Assembly: GCF_040712315.1 (NCBI RefSeq)
Contig: NC_134020.1
Span: 35,022,751 to 35,086,750, forward strand
Origin: Castanea sativa
Taxonomy: Eukaryota > Streptophyta > Magnoliopsida > Fagales > Fagaceae
Direction: 5' to 3'
Length of the DNA stretch: 64,000 bases
A program made the translations under genes and the position numbers. Positions 20,958 to 33,645 of this stretch are shown here, piece after piece. The number at the start of each line of letters is the position of its first letter. Position 1 is the stretch's first letter. The notes under the pieces were generated by a model that was not told the DNA's origin, did no database searches, and worked only from the letters and a program-made list of their open reading frames with translations.

Positions 20958-21115
20958 CATACATAATATTTTTACAACAAATTCTAAGTGATAAGTTGTT
21001 ATTAATAAACAAAAAATATATTTTAATAATAGGTTCAAATTAGAACCAATAAGACAATAACAACTAACTAACTAACTAAAATTTATTGTGATAATATTAT
21101 AAATTTGTCACTTTT
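20958..21115. repeat. ~160-bp palindromic MITE, family A copy 2
   Basis: Starts AATATTTTTACAACAAATTC, TAAGTGATAAGTTGTTATTA, and ends ATTTATTGTGATAATATTAT. Contains ATAGGTTCAAATTAGAACC, as in copy 1. An ACTA tetranucleotide run interrupts the right arm. Confidence 0.65.
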
Positions 21116-21119
21116 CAAA

Positions 21120-22291
21120 AACTAAAGCAGATAAAGAAAAAAAATTGAGAATATTTAATGTAATAAGATTCCTAAGAACAACCTTCTTTTATCTCAACTT
21201 CTTAAAGTGATTGACTGTACATGGCAGCCTGGACAACCACTTCTTTTTCAATTTTCACTACTTACAATAATCATTTCGAGAAGTTTTGAAAATTAAAATT
21301 AAGAAGTTTCATGTTTATCTTATCATCGCATTGAACAAGCTTCTTTTTTTTTTGTTTGGTGTGTATGCACTGGTCAACCCTAGAATTGTTGCGGCGTGGG
21401 ATGGTCAGTTTTATCGTTTATCTCATTCCCCTTTTTTTTTTTAATAATTTTTTTGAGAATCGTTTTATCTCAATCTTTATCTGTTTTTTGGTAAGTATCT
21501 CAATCTTTATCATTCAATGTATCTAGTCATATTAGATGGCGTGTTCTGTAAAAAGAAAAAAGAAAAAAACCATATTAGAATATTTTTCTTGAGTTCCTTT
21601 AATATTACAAATAAACTCATAATCTTTACTATAAATTCTGCTTTTTTATCCATCAATTACAATTTATCCACGTCAAGAATTGTGACAAAAAAATATGTAT
21701 TTTCTTTTTATGATCGGTTGTGACTTTAACATAAATTTGGTTTTCTAGTCACGTGACGGACAGAATATAACTTTCACATGAACCTTTTGTTTAATTTCTC
21801 AATCGCGATTAGCTACGTAGAGAACTGTGACAAAAATTAAGTATTTTTTTTATACTATTTTTTATTTAATAGCAATGGAGCCATGAGTGGGCATGAGCAT
21901 GAGTTATCTTGTCTGTATAAATGTCTGAAGCTACCAAAAGAAAGGGATATAGGTGTGTGATTAGCCTAATAGGAGGTGAAGTGGGGGCAGCAACCAGCCG
22001 ACCACATAAGTTTTTCTTCCACTTTTAGTCTTTACCTTCTTTTTCTATCTATGCGATATCAGTACAAAAGCTTTAGACATTTGTCAGCTATTGCTTACAA
22101 AATTCATGTGACCACCATAACCCTCCTCTTACTAAATGAGAACCATTTCCCTTTTACACGTGTCTTATAGATTACTTGTGTAATTTTCACCATGAAGTGA
22201 GCAACAAAGAAGAAAAAAAAAAGTTGATGTATTTGATAATTGAATATTATCTAGTCCAACTTTATTAGGAGAATCAAGGTGTAAATTAGTA

Positions 22292-22293
<2 letters not shown>
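21120..22293. other. Intergenic DNA, no gene seen
   Basis: AT-rich, with several poly-T tracts. Frames at 21517-21723 and 21976-22170 are short and carry no recognisable domain. Confidence 0.45.

Positions 22294-22326
<33 letters not shown>
22294..22326. repeat. (TC)n microsatellite
   Basis: About 16 TC dinucleotides, not associated with a recognisable leader or gene. Confidence 0.95.
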
Positions 22327-22329
<3 letters not shown>

Positions 22330-22631
22330 TGTTGTAAAAAATAAATAGGTTTTTTTAGGGGAAGAAAAGAGTTAGAATGAAAAGTAACACAAAGGAATCT
22401 TTTTTACATGAAAAAAAAAAATAGTATTGTGTTAATTTTTAAAATAAAAATACAGGTATGGATATTTTAAGTTTTTAACCCCATGGAATGCTTGGGTGGT
22501 GCTAGTTTGGGGTGTAATGGTAATTCAGTGGTCTTAAGTTTAATTTATCACATTATTGTTTATGATATTTTTTGGGATGTCTCATGTGCATAGAATGGAA
22601 TAGTTTAGCTAAAAACATGAAACATCACTTC

Positions 22632-22635
<4 letters not shown>

Positions 22636-22670
<35 letters not shown>
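22636..22670. repeat. (AT)n microsatellite
   Basis: About 17 AT repeats in intergenic DNA. Confidence 0.95.
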
Positions 22671-22675
<5 letters not shown>

Positions 22676-23517
22676 TATAGATATTTAGTATTAAAAAAAA
22701 ACGCATAGATATTTAAGGGAAAATAGTGTTATGGAGATTTAAGAACGGATGAAACTTAAGTACAATATTAAATATTCAGCAAAAAAAAATACAATATTAA
22801 ATATTTCACCTAAGGTACATAACTACTTTTTTTTTTTTTATGAAAGCTACATAACTTAAGAATAAATGCATTAAATAATATTTCATTATGTATGATGTAT
22901 GGTTGTAACAAATTTTGAAGGGATTAAAAAATGGACTTAAAAAGGTCAAGGAATGGAACAGGAATGATTTTTTTTTTTCTTCATTCCATTCCCGTCTATT
23001 TCACTACCCAAACAAGTTGTAAGAAAAATTAAGCCACTAGAACTTGCATTTAATAATAAACCTAGCATAATGCTTAAGGAAAATGTTAAAACTACTACTA
23101 ATTTTATTATAAAAAAAATTATAAACTAACACGATAGTGAATGTGATTGTTCCTCATCAATAACATAATAAACAAATTTCTTAATTATTTTACTATATTG
23201 GGTTTAAAAATTGATATGTTTATATAATAAAATTTGAATCATCCCTAACATTACCCAATAATGCTTAATAATTCCCATCTACTTCTCTCACTCTTTAAAT
23301 TACTTTTTTTTTTTAAAATTCTTGCACATCAATCATTAATTGCCTTTGTATGGACATAGTAAATCCATAACAACCAATTACAAACATTATAAGCAATTTA
23401 ACTTTCACATAAAGAGTTTTCTCACCCAAAAAATAAAAAATAAAAATCATCACAGAAAGAGCCCAAAATCAATTAACACCCCTTGATGTTTTCAATCGAA
23501 ATATCTAGGGTTCAAAC
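22671..23517. other. Intergenic AT-rich DNA, no gene seen
   Basis: A and T homopolymers and ATA-rich sequence. GGAAAATGTTAAAACTACTA at about 23080 resembles the end of the short repeats noted at 16.4 and 57 kb, but no partner end was found. Confidence 0.4.
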
Positions 23518-23675
23518 CATGGTTTTAAAAACCAAATCGAGGGCAAAACCAAATTTGCCTCCAGTTCCTAGTTTTTACTAGTTTTGGGCATTTTTATTGG
23601 ACCATATTGGTACCCAGTTTCTAATTGAACTGGTTGAATTGGCTAGTCAGGATCGGTTTTTAAAACCTTGGTTCA
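23518..23675. repeat. Palindromic MITE-like repeat with GGTTTTAAAAACC ends
   Basis: The left end ACCATGGTTTTAAAAACCA faces the right end CGGTTTTTAAAACCTTGGTT in inverted orientation, enclosing ~120 bp with ATTGGACCATATTGGTACCC. It has the typical size and form of a small foldback element. No target duplication could be assigned. Confidence 0.6.
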
Positions 23676-24119
23676 AATCCTCCTTTTCTCATTGTACTAT
23701 TGAATTTATCCAAAAAAAAAACTCACGTAAAGAGTTATAAATCTTAACACTATTTAGCGACTTTAACCTTCATAGTGAGTACTAAACTGTTATCTCTTGG
23801 TTTTTCTATTCCGTGGATTATCACAAATTAACAGTAACACTAACAAATACATCCACCAGAAAATGGTGCATCATCAAGACAGATATTAACACTAATTTAA
23901 AGATCTAGCCTAGGATGCTAAAACAAAAGCAGCATCGTTGATTCATTAATTCTCTTCTCTACAAACAGAGACTAGGAAAATAATTAAACTGGCTCAAATT
24001 GCAATTTGCAAATTCAATTCGATGACCAACTAATAAGAGGAAAATTTTTGTGTACTCTCAGAATACCTCTCTCATATGAATGGCGAGTCTTACTAATTAA
24101 AATTTATGATAGGACCTAT

Positions 24120-26144
24120 ATTATTTATGTAAGAAGGAGAGTACGCATTTATGGTACTCCGAGAATATCTACTAATTTTTCTTAATAAGAAAAGATTGAA
24201 TTCTCATCGTCGAAGACATTGATAATTTCGGTATTAATTATTCCCCTTAAGAATCACATCATAGGTAAAGGGCAAACTCCAATACAGTAACTGTGAGGCT
24301 GTTTGATAACATTAACGCTATTTGTATTTTTTAAAAATATGTATAAATAAAAAAAATATAAAAATACATGTAATATTTAAAAAGGGTAAACATGCAAACA
24401 CATATACGAAACCGCCTTATAATGCCAAGGCTTAGAGCATCCACAGCAGTGGAGCTAAATAGCTATATAGTTATTTTAGCTCCACTCAAACCCAAAAAAC
24501 CCTCTTGCAGCAGTGGAGGCAAAGCTAAAAAATTTTAGCTTTGTGCTACAGTGCTCATGTATCAATACATGAGCACTATAGCTGAGAGCTATAAAAAAAA
24601 TGATTTTTTTATTCGGGTTTGGGATTAAAAAATAATAGGAACTCTCAAGTCTCTCTTTTATTCACGCTCCTCTCTCTCTTTCTCTCTCATAGTCACTCTA
24701 ATTGGAACTCTCAAGTCTCTCAAGTTCACTCTCTCAAGCTCACCGCCTCCGATGTCGTCTTCAACGTCAACTGAGACCTACGCCGATCAACCCTCTCAAA
24801 GCTCTCAACTCTCAACTCTCTCAAGCTCACCGCCGATCAACCCTTAGCCCACGCCGATCAACCCTCTCAAAGCTCTCAACTCTCAACTCTCTCAAGCTCA
24901 CCGCCAATCAACCCTAAGCTCACCGCCAATCAACCCTCAGCCCACGCCGATCAACCCTCAGCCCGCGCCGATCAACCCTCTCAAAGCTCTCAACTCTCAA
25001 CTCTCTCAAGCTCACCGCCGATCAGACCCACGCCGATGTCCAGTCCACCATCTCAATGCTCACCCAACGCCGATTCACCGTCGATCCGCCGATCAGTCTT
25101 CGCCTCAGACCCACTTCTCTTCCGTCGATCAAACCCACGCCGATGTCCAGTCCACCATCTCAATGGTCACCCAACGCAGATCCGCCGATCAGCCTCCGCC
25201 TCAAACCCACTTCTCTTCCGCCGATCAGACCCACGCCGACACTGTCCTCCTCACCGAAGCTCAGCTCTGTGATTGGTGATTTTTTATATTGTTTATAATT
25301 GGTGATTTTGTTTGGTTTGGGTTGAGGAAAAATATTGGAGATTTCAGTTGGTTTTTTTTTTTTTTTTTTTTTTTGCTACTGTGGACTGGTGGTGGTGGTG
25401 ATGGCAAAGGTGGTTGTGACTGTGGCTGATGGCAAAGGTGGTTGTGGTTGGTGCTGGGAATGTTTTTTGAGTTGTGGGATATATTATTTTATTGTTGGAG
25501 ATATATTATTTTATTGTGATGTTTATATTATTTTATTATGTTGAAAGTTAAAATAGATCCACTGCTGCAGCATGTGTGTAGATATGTATAGGTAAAATAA
25601 ATAAAGTAACTTTTGGTGAAGCTAAAAAGCTAATTTTTTAGCTCCACTGCTGTGGATGCTCTTATCTTCAGAAATTGTACACATCTCCAGTGAAATTAAT
25701 GCAATGATAAAAGAATCTGTACAATCCTGAACAACAAGACCCTGTTAAATTATTTATGTAAAAAGAAGAGTATGCATTTATGGTACTCCGATAATATCTA
25801 CTAATTTTTCTTAATAAGAAAAGATTGAATTCTCGTCCTCGAAGACATTGATAATTCCAGTATTAATTATTCCCCTTAAGAATCACATCATAGGTAAAGG
25901 GCAAACTCTAATACAGTAATTATGAGGCTGTTTGAGAACATTAACGTTATTTGTATTTTTTAAAAATAAGTATAAATAAAAAAATATATAAAAATATATA
26001 TAATATTTAAAAAGGGTCAACAAAACACATGTACGAAACCGCCTTATAATGCCAAGGCTTATCTTCAGAAATTGTACACATCTCCAGTGAAATTAATGCA
26101 GCGATAAAAGAATCTGTACGATCCTGAACAAGAACACCCTGTTA
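24120..26144. repeat. ~398-bp tandem duplication; first arm contains a TIR element, second arm is empty
   Basis: Arm 1 is 24120-24434 plus 25665-25747; arm 2 is 25749-26144. Both start ATTATTTATGTAA and pass ACTAATTTTTCTTAATAAG, AATCACATCATAGGTAAAGG and CGCCTTATAATGCCAAGGC. Arm 1 without the insert and one target copy is 398 bp; arm 2 is 396 bp. The junction GGCTTATCTTCAG in arm 2 is the exact pre-insertion site of the element in arm 1. Confidence 0.92.
24435..25661. mobile_element. Non-autonomous TIR DNA element, 1227 bp, TTA target duplication
   Basis: Perfect 22-bp terminal inverted repeats beginning GAGCATCCACAGCAGTGGAG, flanked by TTA at 24432-24434 and 25662-25664. The empty site in the adjacent arm proves both ends. 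The interior has a CTCTCAA/CGCCGATCAACCC minisatellite (about 24700-25260), a 22-T run near 25355, a GGT-rich stretch and ATATTATTTTATTG repeats. The last two match the element at 4549-5729 in reverse orientation. Short open frames inside are repeat-coded (Ser/Pro/Arg-rich) and no transposase is present. The 3-bp TTA duplication suggests PIF/Harbinger mobilisation. Confidence 0.93.
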
Positions 26145-27942
26145 CACCCCAATCTTGTTCAACTCAATAAATAATAATCCATTCATATAATTTTTGAACA
26201 AACCTGACGATGGAGGTAACCACTATTTCAACAGTCTGAGTACGTGGCCCAGTTTGGTGACAAACCTGTCTCACTTGAACTTACATTCTTTCAGTGGGTC
26301 TATATAAAGTATAAAGTCTATAGACTATACCCCTACTTCAATTATATATTCAATTCTTTCTTCCAAACCCAAAACCCAAAAATATTCAATTCTTTCTTGG
26401 TTGGTTCATGGGAACCATCACAATAAATAGATTATTTGAGTACTATAGATTATCAAAAAAAAAAAAAGTAGTACTATATTTCGAGCCATATAAATAAATG
26501 GCTTTATAAGAAAACTAACATTTAAATTTAAAGTAATCTAATTTTTAACTACAACAAGTGGATAATATTTATCCAAAACTACCATAACAATTTATCTCAT
26601 CCTTATGTATTTACCCAACTCTTAAAAACAAAAATTAATAAAATTAAAACGCGTTTAGTATAAGTGTAAAGTGTAATGTTTCAGGATTTATGAGAATGTT
26701 GAAAATTCTTTAGTTGCAAAAATTAGATGCTAGTAGTGTCGTTTTTTTTTTTGAGAAGAGGATACTAGGAGTATCTTGATTCTCACTCAAATTTTTTTTT
26801 ATTGGGAATGTGGATTCCTTAAAAAAAAAATGTGAATATCCACATTCCTATGCCTGGATAAATTTACATTTTATATAAACTAACAATTTTATCCATTATT
26901 CCTACCCTTTAACCAATAGAAATAATAAATATATTATAAATTGACAATATAATTTTTTTTTGTATTATACATGTTAATTATATATATATACATACTATAG
27001 TTTTATTGAATTTTCCATGATTTTTAGTTTATATTTTTTTCTCATAATTTATTTGGAGGAAGGTTATTTTTTATTTTTTTTTAAAAGACTTGATGTTGTA
27101 TTTATGAATTTATATGGTATTTTGGGAAAAAATAAATAATTCTTAGAAGATTCTTAAATATATTATAAATTGACAATATAAATCTGTTTTTTGTATTATA
27201 CATGTCATTTAAAAAAAATATATACTATAGTTTTATTGAAATTTATTCTCTTTGAACTTACAACATGGTTTTACTTCATTAAATTATATCTATGAATATA
27301 AACACATACTAATGCATATTGGCATATCTGAAATTCGCAAAACTTCATACTGTATTAATTAGAAGAGAATTATGTAGAATTTTAGATAATGAAGTGAAGT
27401 TAAAAAAAAAAATCAAAATCAAAATCAAAATGGAACAAGGTATTCTTCAAGATTATTAAAAAAAAAAGAAAAAGGACAAAACAACTCAATACACACTCAA
27501 CTAATTCAAAGAAGTATTGAAAGAAGCTTGGATAGAAGTATATAATAGTTTTTTTTTTTAATATAAGAAATAGGTGTCTAAATAGTTGGTCAAATCGTTC
27601 AATTTCTTACTTATAAGATACTTCAAAAATCTCATAAAAAGATAATACCCTTCAAGTCTTTTGAAGCCGTCATCCAAGTGTACTCGAAATTTTTTTTTTT
27701 TTTTTTTTTTTTTGGGGGAGAATTAGGAGGACATAGTATATAGTAATTAACTAATTCTATACGAGTATTAAATAATGTGTTGTTTGGTGCAAAAAGTCAA
27801 GACAAAATAGCAAGATGTTAAATACAGAATACACACACAAAAGTAGGGTTATTAATGCAAACACATCCTCCATATTTTTTTTTTTTTCAGTTTTTTTTTT
27901 TAATAACCCACCCCCACTTTTCAACAAACCCCGGTCTCCTCT
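26145..27942. other. Intergenic DNA upstream of the F-box/kelch gene
   Basis: AT-rich, with several poly-A and poly-T tracts and a repeated segment (AATATATTATAAATTGACAATATAA at about 26930 and 27150). The last few hundred bases must contain the promoter of the gene below, but I cannot name a TATA box with confidence. Confidence 0.45.
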
Positions 27943-28937
27943 TCCTCTCTCTCTCTCTCTCTCTCTCTTTCATCACAGTTCCGAGTTTTATCAAGAGACA
28001 AACAAAACAACACCACTCTCTCTTTCTCTCTCCCTCTCATAGTCTCTCCCTCGCCGGTCTCCGGCGACATGTTCGACGGAAATAATATTCCGGCCCATTA
28101 TACGGCGACCCGTTTTCTTAGCTCCGACCCGTCCCTCACACTTCAAGGTAACACAGTACACACATATCCATCCTCTATTTTTAAAGTTCATTTTTAATTT
28201 TTCATCTCCACCTAAGGTGAGATCCGAATAATCATTCGATTTGGATCCGAATAACGCTTATAGCGTTTAACCCGGATCCAACCAAACCTGTTCTATACAA
28301 TTACTATTAATATTATTGCTGATTTCTCACTGTTCAAATCGATGTTTGTTTTTGTTTTTTTTTCGTTCACTTTTGCTTTTGTTGTTTTTTTAAATCTCTG
28401 TTAATTTATCGTTTATTTGAATTTCAGATAATTCTGTTTGGATTGCTGGAAATCTGCCGAGAAAAATTTCCGGAAAATCAATATAAACTCGGTGGTATCA
28501 GCAAAAATTTTCTGAATCTTTAATCGAAGATGCACGTGTTTCAATACTCGATTCGTTTGCGCTAAAGATTGTATTAGTTTCGTTAAATGTGAAAAAAGAA
28601 AGAAAGAAAGAAAAAGTTTTGCACAGATGGAATAATTTTATTTTTCTGGGTATACTTTGATTGGTTAAATTGATGGAAAGAATATACACATGGAGAACGG
28701 TTGCGTTCAAAGCTCGGAAATTGTTTTCCGGGTACTGGGAGCTTGTTTGGGAATTGTGGTATAGAAGAAGTTTTTGCAACCTTACGATGAGGTTGAATTT
28801 TGTATGAGAAATTTGCTTGGTTTTGTTTGGGGTATAGTAAAAGGATTTGTTTTTTAACATAACAAACAAAAGCTTTGTTTTGGATTATTTCTTGGGTGGA
28901 AGAAGGAGAAGAAAAAGAGTCTATTATTCTTTCGATC
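27943..28937 (+). promoter_or_regulatory. 5' leader of the F-box/kelch gene with CT tract, leader intron and candidate uORF
   Basis: A (CT)n tract at about 27943-27968, then a second CT-rich run, are typical of plant leaders. An ATG at 28069 opens a frame to a good donor (CTTCAAG|GTAACA, after 28147). A plausible acceptor (GAATTTCAG) ends at 28427. Spliced this way, a 45-codon upstream ORF results, ending TAA near 28485, over 450 nt before the main ATG. The main protein is not in frame with it. Whether the leader is spliced so and whether the uORF is translated are inference. Confidence 0.55.
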
Positions 28938-30032
28938 ATGAATTCTGAGGGAGGAGTGAATGATGGTCGTTGTCGATTTGGATCAAGTGATTCCTTGCTC
29001 CCGGGTCTTATTGACGATGTCACGTTGAATTGCCTTGCTCGGGTGAATAGATCAGACTTCACATCGTTATCGTGTATTAATACAAAGTTTAATAAGTTAG
29101 TCAAAAGTGGGGGTTTAAATCGGTGCAGAAAGCAGTTGGGGATTGTGGAGCATTGGGTGTATATGGTTTGTGATCCAAGGGGATGGGAGGCATTTGATCC
29201 TGTGAGGAACAGATGGATGACATTACCTAAAATACCTTGTGACGAGTGTTTTAATCATGCTGATAAGGAGTCCTTGGCTGTGGATAGTGAATTGTTGGTT
29301 TTCGGTCGTGAGTTGTTGGAATTTGCTATTTGGAAGTATAGTTTGATTCTTCGTAGTTGGGTTAAGTGTCAGGGGATGAATCGACCCCGATGTTTATTTG
29401 GGTCAAGTAGCCTTGGTTCTATTGCTATTGTTGCAGGTGGGAGCGATAAAAGTGGAACTGTTTTGCAATCTGCAGAATTATATGACTCTTCATCAGGTAC
29501 ATGGGAAATGTTACCCAGCATGCATACACCACGTAGATTGTGCACTGGTTTTTTTATGGATGACAAATTCTATGTGATTGGTGGGATGTTAAATGCAACT
29601 GTTCCATTGACCTGTGGGGAGGAGTTCAATTTTCAGACTCGGAAATGGAGAATAATTGAGGATATGTATCCCCTTGCCAATAGGGCTGCCCAGGCTCCTC
29701 CTCTTGTGGCAGTTGTTAATAACCAATTGTATGCAATTGAGCATTTAACCAACATGGTGAAGAAGTATGACAAAGTAAAGAACACCTGGGATGTGTTGGG
29801 TAGGCTTCCGGTGAGGGCTGATTTAGCAAATGGCTGGGGCTTGGCATTCAAGGCTTCTGGAGAGGAACTTCTGGTTGTGGGTGGGCAAAGAGGCCCAGAA
29901 GGTGAAGGAATTGTGCTGAACTCTTGGAGTCCAAAGTCTGGCGTCAAGAATGGAACCTTGGATTGGAAGGTTCTTGGTGTGAAGGAGCATGTTGGTGTGT
30001 TTGTGTACAATTGTGCCGTTATGGGTTGTTGA
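28938..30032 (+). CDS. F-box/kelch-repeat protein, At5g60570 type
   Basis: Intronless coding region of 364 residues. The upstream in-frame extension to 28875 has only a TTG, so the ATG at 28938 (MNSEGGVND) is taken as start. An F-box lies at residues ~18-62 ([20 protein letters not shown]), then kelch repeats: [114 protein letters not shown], ending [13 protein letters not shown]. These are very close to Arabidopsis At5g60570 and the SKIP11-like group. By family, the F-box binds SKP1 in an SCF ubiquitin ligase and the kelch propeller binds the substrate, which is unknown. No neighbours share the pathway. Complete and undamaged. Confidence 0.95.
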   Translation: MNSEGGVNDGRCRFGSSDSLLPGLIDDVTLNCLARVNRSDFTSLSCINTKFNKLVKSGGLNRCRKQLGIVEHWVYMVCDPRGWEAFDPVRNRWMTLPKIPCDECFNHADKESLAVDSELLVFGRELLEFAIWKYSLILRSWVKCQGMNRPRCLFGSSSLGSIAIVAGGSDKSGTVLQSAELYDSSSGTWEMLPSMHTPRRLCTGFFMDDKFYVIGGMLNATVPLTCGEEFNFQTRKWRIIEDMYPLANRAAQAPPLVAVVNNQLYAIEHLTNMVKKYDKVKNTWDVLGRLPVRADLANGWGLAFKASGEELLVVGGQRGPEGEGIVLNSWSPKSGVKNGTLDWKVLGVKEHVGVFVYNCAVMGC

Positions 30033-30784
30033 CAATATATTGGATCGATTGAAAGGAAGATCCAGTATCTGCAACCCAACACGGGCCTGTAAGGTGCTTC
30101 TGTGTGCATTTATTTTGTTGACTAGAATTGATTATCACTGAGATAGCTTTTGTCTAGCTGAAAAGTAGTTTTCTTTTTCTTAACATGCCTGTATTTGAAT
30201 GCCTTTCTACTTTCATGTTTCTGCTTTTCATTTGCTTTTGAGAGGCACTGAGTAGAGTTGGATAATGCTCTGTTCCTTTCACAACTTTCAAAGTTCACTC
30301 ACGGCCAACTTATTTATACCAATAAATTGGAAAGCCTTCTTTCATAATTATGTGATGCTCTAGGTTTGGTGGTTGTTATTGGAATGTTTCAGGTTCTTTT
30401 CCAATTTCAATGCAACTACTCTGCTCCAAAAGGGTCTCCAATAGCTTGGAGTATCTTAGTGATAGTAGAACATACCCACTACTTGTTGTAATTTCTGCTA
30501 TCAGTGGCGTTTGCTCCAATTTGTTATAGTAGCAGTCAGTGTTTATCATTTTATCTATTAATTAAACATCTACTTTCTTTTCAAGCTCTAATATTTTGTG
30601 CACATGTGAGCCACAGCTCTTTGGTAAGAGTTGCCAATGTTTTATGCACCATTGTAGGTCATAGCAGTTTATGCTGTGGTTCTTTAATAGATGCTGGCAG
30701 TGGATTCGAGGTTATATAAATAGAACTAATAACTAGTTTGAGGTTTATCTAGTTTGATGTGTTCTACGATGTGGTCAGATACTC

Positions 30785-30898
30785 GGATGAGTTTCCAATG
30801 AGGTGGTTAGATGTGATTTGCATGCTTCTCATTGTACACTTGGATGAGTTTCCAATGAGGTGGTTAGATGCGATTTGCATGCTTCTCATTGTACACTT
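30785..30898. repeat. 57-bp direct tandem repeat, two units
   Basis: GGATGAGTTTCCAATGAGGT begins at 30785 and 30842, and the units differ at about one position (GATGTGATT against GATGCGATT). Recent duplication, possibly length-polymorphic. Confidence 0.9.
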
Positions 30899-32343
30899 AG
30901 CGATGCTTTCGTAGCTTAAAGTAGGCCCTATGTTGAGGTTCTATTTTTCTGTTTTTCTGTTTGTCTGGTCTCTCTTCTTTTCCACATCTATTCCATGCAA
31001 AAAATGATGTGTGGAGATCAGGAAAAAAGAAGAATGAAACATTCCCATTCTCAATCTCCTTCCAAGTGCGAAGTTTCCCTATGGAGGTGTAATTTTCATG
31101 CATTTATTCCTAAAACTATTTCGTGGCCTTGGTGCATCTCATTTTATCCAATGTTTGTCTTGACGGACAATGTTTTCAACCTTATACAATGGAAATTGGA
31201 TGTCAGCAGAAAACTTATGATGTGGTCAAAATAAAATAAGTTGAAAGAGACAAAATGTTTCCTGTCATTCCCTTCTAAGCTGAGGAATATTTAGTTCAGG
31301 GGGAAAAAAGGTACGAAACCATTTTTAATTTCCTTTCAGGCTTCAATGTTCCCCATAGAGCTATAAGTTACATGCCTTTATTCCTGATTCCATTTTATTG
31401 CCCCCATGCTTCTTTTCCATGTTCGTTTCAGACAAAAATATTTCCTTATTTTTTTGGGTGTTTTTTAGGATGGAAAGTGGTAGTCAACAATAAACAATGG
31501 AAAAACAAGACCAAAACCAAAAAATAAAATAAAAATCCATTCCTATCTATCGTTAGTTCGTTACCCATTTCATTCCTTTGTGCTGTCACCACCATCACCA
31601 TCGGCAGCAGCATCCAATCATCACCACTGCACCACTATCATTTGCTCGTCACCACCACACCACTATCATTTGCGCCATTGTTTGCTGCCACCCCCACTGC
31701 TATCACCACCACGACCTCTCTGCCACGAATTAGGATCAATTGCCATCAACGTGACTACATATTAAAATCACTGTTCAGAGTAACAACCAAAAATATGTAA
31801 ATAACTCAGTTTTCTGGAAAATGTTTTCCAGTGTGTGTAAAAAGGAGAGAGAGAGAGAAGAGAGACCCAAAAACAAAAACAAAAAACACTGTTACACTAG
31901 TATAATTGAGTGCATAAAAGAAGAGAGAGCATTGACAACCCTCCATGACCAAACTATAGCTATGCCTCTCTTCTTTTTTTTGGATGTTTATATACTATAC
32001 TGTAATTTTTTCTTCCTTGAGATGACTAACAGTTATGGAAAGATTAATGAAAGTTGTAGCTGATTTATTGGTCGATGAACAATTCATATTGAGACACTGT
32101 ACCATGGTTTGATCGATTTTGGTGATCCGAGATCGCCTTGAAATGACAAATGCGTGTCTTTTTGTGCTTGAGAGTGTTTTTCAAGTTGCGCATGGGATAA
32201 GTCACACTATTTCAAGTTGTCGTCATTGTTAATGTTATTCGTCTGGTAATGAATCATGATAGAAAGCAACAAAATCAACACTATTTCGGTAGGCAATAAT
32301 ATAATGTAAATAATATACCTATCGATTTTGCATATTGTCTTTT

Positions 32344-32550
32344 ATATATGAGATTTGTTAACAAACACTAGGTCGGTGCTTATTAAGGTGAAAAATGACA
32401 AGAAAAAAACTGTTAGAAAAAAGTAAAAAAGAATATTATATAGGACTTAAAAAGTTAAAAATTTGACATAAGGTGAATAAAGATAAACTTTTGTCAGAAA
32501 AATATAAAAATATTGTTGTTAATGGAAATTTTGTATGTTAACACAACTCT
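32344..32550. repeat. Short dispersed repeat, related to 16424-16615
   Basis: Shares TTGTTAACAA, GTGCTTATTAAGGTGAAAAA and AACTGTTAGAAAAAAGTAAA with the 16.4-kb copy. Both ends carry GTTAAC. An (AT)n tract lies just beyond the right end. Confidence 0.5.
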
Positions 32551-33645
32551 TTTTATATATATATATATATAGCTTTTCTTTATAGGCAAAGGTATTATGA
32601 TAGGCATACAAATACAAGATCGTTTAACCCAATTTTAGAAAGTTACCAATTTCTACAGTTAATTTTGCAGCATAGCCGAAGCATATTTTACGAATATGTG
32701 CAAAATTAATCTTAAACCAACGTGAATGCATTAATCGGGAAATTGCTGTGTGGTTAACATTTTGCTCAATAAGGTTAAAGGTGTTTACTGTTGATTGATC
32801 TATCAGTTAAAATTGTCTAAAATTCATATTTCATCCTGGATATCTTCGTTGGGAATGTTAGAAACTGTTAATTGAAAAAAAGTGATTTCAACAAATAAAA
32901 TATAACGATTTGAATATGGATTTTTCCATTGGAAATGTCAGTATAAAACTCTTAGACAAATAAACTGATTGCCAAACTTATTTCCAATTTCTTTGCATTC
33001 TAGGTGTCTGTTCTTGTGGGTTCTTGGGAGTAAACACAGAAATGGTTTAGCATCATTGATTTCAACCAAAGAAATTGTGATAGTTTGAGACAAATTAGTG
33101 GTCGTCAGCCAGCAAACGACAAAGAATGTGAATAGCGGCAGGGGCTCCTTGGGATTTATCATGAAGGAGGAGGAGGTTTCAGTTGCATGTGCCATTCTCA
33201 GCTTTTGATTATATTAATATATAGCTGAATGTGACAGTTGAGAGAAATGCCTGATGAGAATCACTGTTTGACCTCTCTTTCTCTTTCTCTTTCTCTGTTT
33301 TTTTTTTTTTTGATTTTTGAGAATCACTGGACGCTTGACTCTAAGTTTGGAAATTTCAGGCCCGATATTGCTGGCCCAAAAGCCTATCAATTTAACGAAC
33401 AATCTTAATTTGGACCTCCTCATTCTTTTATAACATCCCCTTTTTAAGACCAGAGTTGTTCAAATAACTTCTTTTTCTTTTCTTTTTTTTCAAAAAATTA
33501 ACAGTTGATGCATAGGTTAAGAGGTGCAATGAAAACTGCACACTTTTCTCTCTAAATTAAGTGTCTTAGGCTTGCAAATTGATTACAATTGCATTCCTCT
33601 CTTAATAAATAGTATGATCATTTTGAATGATTTTTTTGTTGTTCA

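Larger units (their letters stand above)
30033..33645. other. 3' region of the F-box gene and intergenic DNA
   Basis: The first ~300 bases are probable 3' UTR. The rest lacks exons. Two diverged copies of a short segment (CATTTATTCCTAAAAC near 31100; CCTTTATTCCTGATTCC near 31380) suggest an old local duplication. Frames at 31580-31765 are CAC/CAT-rich low complexity. Repeats at 30785 and 32344 are listed separately. Confidence 0.45.

Noticed and set aside
24702..25298. Ser/Pro/Arg-rich open frames
   Set aside because: Encoded by a minisatellite within the 24.4-kb TIR element; open in several frames at once, so compositional.
28875..28937. N-terminal extension of the F-box/kelch protein
   Set aside because: The extension begins with TTG, not ATG; plant genes start with ATG, and one is present at 28938.
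29633..30109. Minus-strand frames over the F-box/kelch gene
   Set aside because: Antisense shadows; no splice sites or domains.
31580..31765. His/Ser/Pro-rich 61-codon frame
   Set aside because: CAC/CAT low-complexity sequence, no exon signals.
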